A stretch of DNA of 23,737 nucleotides from Desulfobacteraceae bacterium (GTDB lineage Bacteria; Desulfobacterota; DSM-4660; Desulfatiglandales; Desulfatiglandaceae). Below the pieces are notes generated by a model. The model made no database searches, was not told the origin of the DNA, and saw nothing but the letters and a program-made list of their open reading frames with translations. Shown here one piece after another: positions 8,893 through 15,739 of the stretch. Positions within the stretch are counted from its first letter, which is position 1. Each line of letters starts with the position of its first letter. Where the stretch lies: NCBI GenBank assembly GCA_020349865.1, contig CP070700.1, forward strand, positions 2,178,126-2,201,862, written 5' to 3'. A program made the position numbers and the translations under genes.

Positions 8893-9162
8893 AAAGTTAT
8901 ACGGTCGAGATTCTGACTGACACCCATAAAACCCTGTTATCTCGTCACCAAGAGATTCAAGGTAATCATTGAGCTCACTTTCACTGTCAAACCTGAGTGT
9001 GCTTACATGACCGGCTGCCCGTTCTATTTTGGCATCCGGACCCGATCTACACATTGCCTTCAAGAATTCATCAGGGTCATTATTGTATTTTTCGTTCAAT
9101 TCCTTTTCGCTAATGGCATTTCTTAATTGCCCATAACCGTCAAAATATAGGTAATATCTCAT
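8890..9162 (-). CDS. hypothetical protein, 90 aa
   Basis: A small acidic soluble protein starting MRYYLYFDGYG and ending in a Tyr/Phe tail. A good ribosome-binding site (GGAAGGGG) lies seven bases before the ATG, and the composition looks like a real protein: a mixed start, then charged helical stretches (SEKELNEKYNNDPDEFL, SESELNDYLESLGDE). I recognise no domain or motif. It stands alone on the minus strand, about 700 nt downstream of the large operon's last gene, and ends inside a 10-bp inverted repeat. Function is unknown. Confidence 0.65.
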   Translation of the reverse strand: MRYYLYFDGYGQLRNAISEKELNEKYNNDPDEFLKAMCRSGPDAKIERAAGHVSTLRFDSESELNDYLESLGDEITGFYGCQSESRPYNF

Positions 9163-9875
9163 CTGATTCCCCTTCCAGAACTCCTTTCGCGATCCAACTC
9201 TCCTTGCTCATATCCTCACATGTGTTTTATCGTTTTTCTACTGTTTTTCCCCAATATAACGGGATGTCTCTCCAAGCCGTAGACTCTACAAGTTGGAGGC
9301 CAGGGCGGGCTTAAATCCTGTGGATGGCGGTTGCGTTATTTTAGGTTGTCCCGCTTCTCATTAGACACAGTTACTGATTTACCAATGTACGCTTTCCACC
9401 GTCCCGCTTTCACCATCATCAGGCTCTAGTTTGCTGAGTTTGTTCAAAACCAAAAACGAATTTAGGGCCAAGCGCATTCGCGGGATCAAAATATGGAAGT
9501 GGGGTCAACCCTTGAATTTCTCATAATCAGCCTTTTGAGAAAAAGATCCCTTTCCGCTCATTACCCCTGTCAGTTATGTGATAAAAAGCGCCTTCGTATT
9601 CTATCCTCAATGGCCTTGCCATATCTCACTCTTTACTTCCGTGGCAAATGGTGTAATTTAGAATGTCATATGACTGGGGTTGAGCGCATCTAACAATAGT
9701 TATTCAACATAGTCGACAATGTCCCCTACTCCATACCGAAAATCTTGGTCCACCTTTGACGGACAGCTATATATATTTCACGGCTCTCATTAATGAAAAC
9801 GGGAACGCTGTCCGCACTCATTGCCAACCTCTCCCCTCATATCCCATAACAACGAGGAAGAAAGGCAACTTGTTG
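9163..9875. other. non-coding region with degraded mobile-element sequence
   Basis: No intact gene is supported. The right half holds the transposase remnant listed separately. The left half, read on the minus strand, has two copies of AAGCGGGAC about 60 nt apart (near 9350 and 9404) but nothing else I can interpret. A frame at 9756-9995 on the plus strand runs into the 3' end of the last operon gene on the opposite strand and has no supporting signal. Confidence 0.5.
9496..9693 (+). mobile_element. degenerate REP-associated (IS200-like) transposase start, remnant
   Basis: GGGGTCAACCCTTGAATTT, starting near 9503, resembles the left boundary typical of Y1/RAYT transposase genes (usually GGGGTCAGGTCTTG...). 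About 100 nt later the frame from ATG 9610 reads MALPYLTLYFRGKW and ends ERI. This resembles, with errors, the usual RAYT start MARPLRIEYPGAWYHVMNRG...ERI. Allowing for small indels, the bases from about 9646 to 9690 also resemble the segment encoding WYHVMNRG. The catalytic HUH and tyrosine parts are absent, so only an eroded 5' end remains. This is recognition from memory of the family, not a computed alignment. Confidence 0.35.
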
Positions 9876-10796
9876 CTATTCACGGGATCTGAGGTAAGCG
9901 AAAAATTTCTTCCAGAATATGGGTGTGAGCTTGTGAAGACGACGTCCCTGGTCGGTTCCAAAGACGAGCCATCCTATTTTACGGTGATATTTTAAAAACC
10001 AGCTGAACCTTGAAGTCGAGACTTTTCCCTTGCTCAAATACCAGCACCGAGGGGCCAGCATGGGCCGCCACTTTCTTGAGGCGAGCTTTAGAATTTCCAG
10101 AGCGGCGAGGCTGGCGACCATCCACTCGACAGGGCAGATGAGTGGTAGGGGGAGGTTTCCTTCAAAGTATTGCAAGAACCAGTCAACCCGCCAGTCCCCT
10201 GAAGTGATATAATGGTATTGGCCGCATTGGAATTCCTTGGTGTGAACTATGCTCAGAAGATCTTTATAGCCGAGGTTCGGCACCCCGAAGACGTCATCCA
10301 GGCTCGGAGTTTCATCCCTGAAGACACTCACCCAGCCCATTGATCCCGAAGGCAGACACAATATGGCAGGCTTCCTCTGTTTCCTTGCAGCGCGGAAGAT
10401 CAATACACTGTAAACGAGATCTTCAACCGCTGGTATTATTATATCGCCTTGAGCAATAAGTTGATCGAGAACTTCTTCTTCCGGCAGATGCGGAAATATT
10501 GTGACCTTTGCTTGAGGATTGATAGAAAGGATAGTGTCTTTTATATGTGCAGTCTTATTTTTCCCAATTGTATCTATAAAACAGCCGATCTGCCGGTTCA
10601 TGTCTGAGGGGACGTAGTTGTCCTGCCCGGCGATAATAAATTCCTCGAAACCTGAACGGGAAAGTATAGTGGATATGGTTTCGCCGGTGCCGGAATCTCC
10701 TATTATTACGACTCGGTTTTGCCTTATACGGTTCTGCTCATCGTCGCTGAAGATCCCGTAATTTCGTCTGAACAATGTTTGGTATGACAGACCCAT
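9876..10796 (-). CDS. E1-like (ThiF/MoeB/HesA family) protein, second copy, altered P-loop
   Basis: The last gene of the operon, 306 residues, is a paralogue of the gene just upstream. It has the adenylating-enzyme Rossmann fold, but the nucleotide-binding loop reads GDSGTG (33-38) instead of GxGGxG. The family's conserved NRQ (67-69), the following lysine (GKNK, around 81) and the aspartate in PAVED are kept. Cys-x2-Cys zinc pairs are absent. E1-like enzymes adenylate the C-terminus of ubiquitin-like sulfur carriers (MoaD, ThiS) or small peptides, but no such carrier is encoded nearby. I start at ATG 10796 because MGLSYQTLFRRNYGIFS aligns with the start of its paralogue; a TTG at 10811 would add five residues. 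Either start lies just after the previous gene's stop (10820). Activity may be altered or regulatory. Confidence 0.8.
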   Translation of the reverse strand: MGLSYQTLFRRNYGIFSDDEQNRIRQNRVVIIGDSGTGETISTILSRSGFEEFIIAGQDNYVPSDMNRQIGCFIDTIGKNKTAHIKDTILSINPQAKVTIFPHLPEEEVLDQLIAQGDIIIPAVEDLVYSVLIFRAARKQRKPAILCLPSGSMGWVSVFRDETPSLDDVFGVPNLGYKDLLSIVHTKEFQCGQYHYITSGDWRVDWFLQYFEGNLPLPLICPVEWMVASLAALEILKLASRKWRPMLAPRCWYLSKGKVSTSRFSWFLKYHRKIGWLVFGTDQGRRLHKLTPIFWKKFFAYLRSRE

Positions 10797-10819
10797 AAAA
10801 CACCGCTGCAATATTCAGA

Positions 10820-11779
10820 TCATAGGCCCTTACGAGAATTTTGCTGGCCCTGACGGTATTTCATCCACGGGTAATAAAGATTCCACCACATGGATTGTAA
10901 TCTTTCCTGAAAAAGTGCCAGTCGCGTCTGGAACACCCACCACATAAATCTTCTCTGCCACACGAGCAGGGTCTGAAGACATACCCTGTTGATGCGGTTG
11001 ACCCTGATTTTGCTCCTGGTAATATTCCAGTACAAAGGAGACATAACAGGGCTCCATTTACCACTCAGGAACTTCAGTGTTTCAAAGGCACCCAGGGATG
11101 AACAGAGCCACACTGTGGGGCAGATCTGCGTCGGCGGAAGACCTTGTTCTACGAAGCCGCGATAGTATTCAATCCGCCAGTCGGCCAAAAGGACGTAAAA
11201 ATATGTCCCCAGTTTGTACCTCCTTATCTCAAGGGTGTCATGAAGCTCTTCATACGAAGAAAGCTTAGGAAGACCCTCGATATCTTCGGGTGAAGGACCA
11301 TCCGGCGGGATAATGCTGACATTCGCCCATGTGCCAGAGGGGACAACCATCAAGGCTGTCTTTCCCAATCTCTTGGCATCTCGAAAGACAAAGGTGCTGA
11401 ATGCAAAATCATCGGCAGCAGGAAAAACAAGGTCAGTCTGAGGCATAAGTCTCGCAATCTCAGCATGCGTCATCTGATTCTCATGGACGGTAACTTCGGC
11501 TTCAGGGTTGATCCGCAATATTGTTTCTCTTATGGTCCGAGCCTTATTGCGACCGATGGTATTAACAAAGCAACCGATCTGGCGGTTCATATTGGTCGGG
11601 TCATACGCATCGAACTCACAGAGGACAAATCGACTGACTCCTGCACGGGCCAGGATGATGGCAACCGTTCCGCCAATGCCACCGCATCCAATAATCAGGA
11701 TCTTTGACTGCCTGATCTTCTCTTGCTCTTGTTCTGAGAAGATTCCATAGTTCCTCTGATAAAGCTCCTTATAATCCAT
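10820..11779 (-). CDS. E1-like (ThiF/MoeB/HesA family) protein, first copy
   Basis: A 319-residue protein with a canonical adenylating-enzyme loop GCGGIG (31-36). It also has the D-x-Y-D-x-x-N-x-NRQ motif (57-67), the conserved lysine in GRNK (79) and the aspartate in PAADD (about 123). In this family these residues bind ATP-Mg and form the acyl-adenylate. There is no zinc-binding Cys-x2-Cys pair and no rhodanese domain. The C-terminal 70 residues are unusually rich in Trp and Arg (QRRFMWWVFQ, MWWNLYYPWMKY), but the WxPxxxPxxW and WxVFxT spacing is shared with the second copy, so the frame is probably right. It starts 2 nt after the stop of the membrane-protein gene with AGGT before the ATG. 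A role in activating a sulfur carrier for pterin cofactor, or in modifying an operon protein, is inference only. Confidence 0.87.
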   Translation of the reverse strand: MDYKELYQRNYGIFSEQEQEKIRQSKILIIGCGGIGGTVAIILARAGVSRFVLCEFDAYDPTNMNRQIGCFVNTIGRNKARTIRETILRINPEAEVTVHENQMTHAEIARLMPQTDLVFPAADDFAFSTFVFRDAKRLGKTALMVVPSGTWANVSIIPPDGPSPEDIEGLPKLSSYEELHDTLEIRRYKLGTYFYVLLADWRIEYYRGFVEQGLPPTQICPTVWLCSSLGAFETLKFLSGKWSPVMSPLYWNITRSKIRVNRINRVCLQTLLVWQRRFMWWVFQTRLALFQERLQSMWWNLYYPWMKYRQGQQNSRKGL

Positions 11780-11781
11780 TG

Positions 11782-12432
11782 CTACCTGACCCTATGAGTT
11801 CTGAAAAATTTAATAGAAATTCGGCCATGCAACAGAGAAGAAAGGATACAGATGATAGCGGCACCGATAGCCAGGTAGTATGGTCTCATAAACTGCATGG
11901 TCACGTCCACCGGCACAAGGTAATCAATGACCGCATCCCCTGTCACAGGCACTTTAACGCGGTGAGTGGCAAACAGAATGGAACCATAGAAACCTGCGGT
12001 ATAAAAGAACATAAAAAGGCCACTCCACATCAAGACTAATTTCCCCTTTTTTCCTTCCATTGTACTGCCCCAGAAGGCGAGAAAGAGATATCCTGCCAAT
12101 GATAGAATCAGTAAACTCACTAATATCGGAGGCGTCTCGATAACAAACTCTAACCCATCGGGTGGCAAGTTATGTCGCAGGACAACGGGGTATGCCCTTA
12201 TCGTGGAGGAATTATTGTAGACACTTGCGAACCACCACGGGTAAAAAAGGGTCCCCGTGAACACAATGCCTGATATGAGACCCAAGGGATTGTAAAGGGT
12301 AAACTGATGGAAATGCCCCAGGAAGACTCTGAGGATGCCTTTCAATCCCTTTGAATCTTTGCCTTCCCGTTTCAGCCTCTCTTTGGTGGAATCATCAATG
12401 AAGAGTCTTATTACAAAGTCTAGAAATTTCAT
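11782..12432 (-). CDS. four-helix integral membrane protein, unknown family
   Basis: A 216-residue protein with a charged amphipathic start (about 1-40) and four likely membrane helices at about 47-72, 101-123, 132-155 and 185-203. A histidine-containing motif, GHFHQF (about 38-43), sits just before helix 1, and another histidine follows helix 3 (ATHRVK). These could bind haem b or line a quinone site, but that is a guess. I recognise no family. It starts one base after the TAA of the AOR-like gene, with AGGG before the ATG, and ends 2 nt before the first E1-like gene, so it is translated as part of the operon. It probably anchors, or exchanges electrons with, the surrounding Fe-S proteins. 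Confidence 0.82.
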   Translation of the reverse strand: MKFLDFVIRLFIDDSTKERLKREGKDSKGLKGILRVFLGHFHQFTLYNPLGLISGIVFTGTLFYPWWFASVYNNSSTIRAYPVVLRHNLPPDGLEFVIETPPILVSLLILSLAGYLFLAFWGSTMEGKKGKLVLMWSGLFMFFYTAGFYGSILFATHRVKVPVTGDAVIDYLVPVDVTMQFMRPYYLAIGAAIICILSSLLHGRISIKFFRTHRVR

Positions 12433-12433
12433 C

Positions 12434-13858
12434 TTAATCCCTCACGCCACGGCCATCCGGAATGGTCATTTTGTTAGTCGCTAATTCCCCGGACTGCAGC
12501 AGAAGTGAGCTCACTAAGGCACCAAGCCGCTCAAGGAGATATTCGACGTCTTTCTGCTCGTTGGAAACAAGGCCTAATAGCTCAGATGCCTCGATGTCCA
12601 GGAATGCGAGCATAAATAAGGGGCATATGCCCATAACCATTGCCACGGCCACACGTGTCTCCCACAGCCTGTTCCTGTCCTTACCCTGTCCTCGAATGAT
12701 AGGAGGTATCCCCCCGCCAAAGAGGCGACAGGTCTCAGGCCGTAAGTAACCGCTATGTAATTCAAGACTCAGGTCTTTATCGTCTGGTTTCCTATTCACT
12801 TCCCCGGCTTCTTTGGTCCCGGCAAGCCCTCTTACAAACTGGAGTGCCTCTTCAGAACTTCCCTCCAGCGGGAGTCCCTTGGCCGCTGAAACAGGATCGA
12901 CACCCAGATGGAGGCACTCCCTCATTAATGCAAGAGATTGGGAACCACGTTTCTTGGTTAACGCATAAAATCCGGTGTGATCAAGCAAGAACAGCCCTTC
13001 TTTTCTCTTAGATCCTCTCTTGACCGTTGGATCTTTTAATTTGAATTCCAGGTAGCTCGTGCAAGGAAACGGGCAATGATAACAGGCATAAGACCTCCTG
13101 TGATATCTTTTGAGGAGACTCATGGCATTCGAATTAACATTCATCATTTCAAATACAGCAAAGCGTGCCTTTTTACTTTTCCCAAGCACATCCTTTACGG
13201 CCCTTGTCATTGCGTGACCCGGTTCAATGCCAAAATCAGGGAATGAAATGCCCATTGAGGCACCCATAATGATCGCCTTAAGGTTTTTTGAGGCCATAAG
13301 GGAACCGAGGGAGACCTTGTCCATGCTGCCCCACAACCCAATAGAAAGGCAGGCGGCCTCTGAGCCGCTATCAGCAGCCGGGCCGGTAATAAGCATTGTG
13401 CCTGTGCCGAGCATGTTGGGGCCTGTCAGGGCCTCTTGTGCCTCAGGTATCTCAAGACCGGCGATACATTCTGCATCGGCTATGTTAATGATGCCCCCTT
13501 TCATCTCAATTGCCGAAAGGCGTGGTGCCTTTCCCTGAATCACTACGAAGTCTATACCTGAAAACTTCAAGTCCGGTCCTGCGTCTCTTATGAAGGGCAC
13601 GTGGTGGACTTCTCCACTAGAAGAATGAAAGGTTGCCACCATAAGGCATGATGCAGGAGCAAAGCTTCCTGTAAGAGGACCGGTTCCAAGCACTACGGGA
13701 TTGCCCTCTCCATACTTTTGATAAAGGACATTATTTACTGCGGCACCCCCAATGTTCTCAAAGAGTAAGTCTTCAGGCAGCGGTGACACCTCCACTGATC
13801 CTGCAGAAAGATCCACAAGAGCAATCCTGCCATTGTAGAATCCGGCTAACTGACCCAC
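12434..13858 (-). CDS. degenerate, shortened AOR-family protein
   Basis: A 474-residue paralogue of the full-length AOR encoded in the same operon (family usual about 600). Kept: the N-terminal pterin-binding fold (GTGPLTGSFAPAS at 58-70, SKNLKAI at 190-196) and all four cysteines expected for the [4Fe-4S] cluster, C259/C262/C266 (CYHCPFPC) and C412 (GIC). Lost or changed: the DPRG...RG.CHH segment near the active site, the first aspartate of both pterin-contacting DxxG motifs, and about 70 C-terminal residues. It may therefore bind a cluster without active cofactor and serve as an electron-transfer or scaffold subunit. I start at GTG 13858, placed 6 nt after GGGGAGG; an ATG at 13891 in frame has no such site. 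The start overlaps the upstream gene by 13 nt, which implies translational coupling. Confidence 0.82.
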   Translation of the reverse strand: MGQLAGFYNGRIALVDLSAGSVEVSPLPEDLLFENIGGAAVNNVLYQKYGEGNPVVLGTGPLTGSFAPASCLMVATFHSSSGEVHHVPFIRDAGPDLKFSGIDFVVIQGKAPRLSAIEMKGGIINIADAECIAGLEIPEAQEALTGPNMLGTGTMLITGPAADSGSEAACLSIGLWGSMDKVSLGSLMASKNLKAIIMGASMGISFPDFGIEPGHAMTRAVKDVLGKSKKARFAVFEMMNVNSNAMSLLKRYHRRSYACYHCPFPCTSYLEFKLKDPTVKRGSKRKEGLFLLDHTGFYALTKKRGSQSLALMRECLHLGVDPVSAAKGLPLEGSSEEALQFVRGLAGTKEAGEVNRKPDDKDLSLELHSGYLRPETCRLFGGGIPPIIRGQGKDRNRLWETRVAVAMVMGICPLFMLAFLDIEASELLGLVSNEQKDVEYLLERLGALVSSLLLQSGELATNKMTIPDGRGVRD

Positions 13859-15147
13859 GCCGTTACCTCCCCGGGAGAAGCCTTCTGCCACCTGAAACGA
13901 ATCTTGGAAGCCCCATAAGGGCAGCTATCAATGCACCTCATGCAGAGCGTGCATTCGGTCATGGGGACCTCAGGTGATATGCCCTCGGCCAAGGCCTCCT
14001 TTTCTACTATACCCATGGGGCAGACCTCAGCACATTGCATGCAGGAAAATTTCTTACACCTGTGAGCGCCGATAACAATCCTGATAAGTCCAAGTCTTGC
14101 GGTCAATGCCAGGAGCGCCCCCACCGGGCAAAAGTACCTGCACCAGCTCCGTCGCTCCGAGGACTCTAATCCCACCAGGGCGGGCACAATTGCCAGCTCA
14201 TATCCCCGGAAAAAGCCTTGAACCCCATGGGACCGGCACAGGGTACCTATTGGGCAGACCGTGCAAAAGGCCTGGAAACCCAAGGCATAACTCCCGCCAA
14301 TGGAGGCTGCGAAAACACCGTATTTGGCTGTCCTGGTTCGCAGAAAAGAGGGTAACCATTTCTTCTTGGGGATGAGTTTGCCAAAGAGGTCCAGGACGAA
14401 GCCAAAAGGACAGAGCCAGCCACAGAGAATCCTTCCCCCAATTATGGTCAGGATTACTAGAATAAGACCCGAAAACACGCTCATAAGGATAACGGTTTTA
14501 GAGGAGAAAATGTTCTGGATTACCCCTAAAGGGCAAGAAATCTGGAACTCCCCGGCTCGTAGCACACAAAAGGTACCCACTAAGATCATGACAAGCAGGA
14601 GGAAAGCGAAAATCTGCACGGGCCAGCGAAGCAATCGTATCCAGCCAAGGGCCTTCCCTCTTGAAAAGCTGATGGCCTGTTCAGGACAGTGCTCGGCGCA
14701 AAGGGGCTCATAATTGCACAGATCGCACTTGCGCACCTCTCCATTTCTTGGGTCTATAAGTGGAGCCGCCTCCGGGCAGGCCATTGTGCACAGGCCACAA
14801 TGAACGCAGAGCCTCTGACTGATACGCACAATATCATCTTCACCCTTTTCAATGGCCTTGGTTGGACAGACCTCCATGCAGTTCGGCTCACGGCAGTGCT
14901 GGCAAAAGATGGCAAAGACCTTGCCTCTGCCATCATCGCGTATCACCTTTATACTTGCAGATGAAGGTGACACCGGTGCCCCTTTTCTGCTGGAGCAGAC
15001 CATTTCACATGTGTGGCACCCCGTGCATTTGTCCGGATCGAGAACAATAGCGGGGGTGCGTTTCAAGGCCATTCGATCAAAAAGACGTCTCTTCTTCTGA
15101 TAACGAGGCCTTAAATTGTCAATAGTAAGAAGACCTTTTTCAGGCAT
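13846..15147 (-). CDS. fusion of four-cluster ferredoxin with NapH-like membrane Fe-S protein
   Basis: 433 residues in two parts. Residues 38-165 form a four-[4Fe-4S] ferredoxin of the HycB/DmsB type: CTGCHTCEMVC (41-51), CQHCREPNCMEVC (82-94), CVHCGLCTMAC (114-124), CDLCNYEPLCAEHC (141-154). Residues 170-433 are NapH-like: membrane helices at about 174-197, 216-238 and 275-295 plus further hydrophobic segments, CxxxCP motifs beside the helices (LCGWLCP, FCTVCP, WCRYFCP), and two C-terminal clusters (SCMQCAEVCP and CTLCMRCIDSCP). NapH-type proteins pass quinol electrons to a periplasmic NapG-like ferredoxin, and one is encoded in this operon. No Tat signal is present, so the ferredoxin part should lie in the cytoplasm, facing the Hdr proteins. 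The fusion would make a wire between the membrane pool and a soluble partner. Confidence 0.88.
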   Translation of the reverse strand: MPEKGLLTIDNLRPRYQKKRRLFDRMALKRTPAIVLDPDKCTGCHTCEMVCSSRKGAPVSPSSASIKVIRDDGRGKVFAIFCQHCREPNCMEVCPTKAIEKGEDDIVRISQRLCVHCGLCTMACPEAAPLIDPRNGEVRKCDLCNYEPLCAEHCPEQAISFSRGKALGWIRLLRWPVQIFAFLLLVMILVGTFCVLRAGEFQISCPLGVIQNIFSSKTVILMSVFSGLILVILTIIGGRILCGWLCPFGFVLDLFGKLIPKKKWLPSFLRTRTAKYGVFAASIGGSYALGFQAFCTVCPIGTLCRSHGVQGFFRGYELAIVPALVGLESSERRSWCRYFCPVGALLALTARLGLIRIVIGAHRCKKFSCMQCAEVCPMGIVEKEALAEGISPEVPMTECTLCMRCIDSCPYGASKIRFRWQKASPGEVTAWVS

Positions 15148-15207
15148 ACCGGAACCTTATTCCACTTGCGATTCTGATCCTCTCTCCATATAAGTGTCTC
15201 CAGATAC

Positions 15208-15663
15208 TCAGGCGTTTCTGCCCATATATTGAATCCGCCTGCAAGAGGGGCATATACTCAGATACTTGGAGGGAATTCCCTTCAACTTGTCATACAGGTA
15301 TTCGAACACTGGTACAGAGGCATACAGGGCACCGCATAGAGCGCATTTCTTGGGGTCCTTGACAAAGCCATCTGCCAGGGCAAGCCTCCTTAGACCTTTA
15401 ATCAGAGCACGGCAGCTCACCCCCTCGGGGCATATATCGGTGCCCCCGTTGCACTCAGTGCAATACCATATGCTTTCATCCTCTAGGACTCGGGGGGACA
15501 TCATCGCCTTTTTGATCACGCCCCGGGGTGACATCTCTATGGAGAAATTATGGTACATCTCGGCCATGGGGCAGACCGCGACACACTTCCCGCATTCTAC
15601 GCACCCGTAGGCACCCGAAGCCTTTGCAAGGTCAATGATTCTTGAGTCGTCTTGATGGCTCAT
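15208..15663 (-). CDS. HdrC-like iron-sulfur protein with incomplete second cluster
   Basis: A 151-residue HdrC-like protein. Cluster 1 is regular, CVECGKCVAVCP (C21, 24, 27, 31). Cluster 2 reads CTECNGGTDICP, so the third cysteine is replaced by glycine (position 74); C84, just after the PEGV that follows, might substitute. The C-terminus carries two more Cys-x2-Cys pairs (CALC 107-110, CPSC 138-141) that could bind zinc or another cluster. In heterodisulfide reductases HdrC links HdrA to HdrB, but HdrB is not encoded in this window. It follows the HdrA-MvhD fusion. The start is uncertain: I choose ATG 15663 because HdrC proteins begin close to the first cluster, but an ATG at 15726 and a GTG at 15738, directly after the previous stop, are also in frame. 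Confidence 0.8.
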   Translation of the reverse strand: MSHQDDSRIIDLAKASGAYGCVECGKCVAVCPMAEMYHNFSIEMSPRGVIKKAMMSPRVLEDESIWYCTECNGGTDICPEGVSCRALIKGLRRLALADGFVKDPKKCALCGALYASVPVFEYLYDKLKGIPSKYLSICPSCRRIQYMGRNA

Positions 15664-15739
15664 CCCTAAGTTCTCGGTATTTCTTCGGTGCCAGAATTCC
15701 TGGAATGCATGGCTTCTCCATACCATCAAAAAGATCACA

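Noticed and set aside
9756..9995. 79-residue plus-strand open frame
   Set aside because: More than half lies antisense to the end of the second E1-like gene and nothing supports translation.
10830..11057. Open frame overlapping the first E1-like gene with protein-like composition (EKIYVVGVPDATG, VESLLPVDEIP)
   Set aside because: The annotated frame shares WxPxxxPxxW and WxVFxT spacing with the paralogue through this part, and the overlapping frame has no ribosome-binding site. It is most likely a shadow, although the odd Trp-rich tail of the real frame leaves slight doubt.
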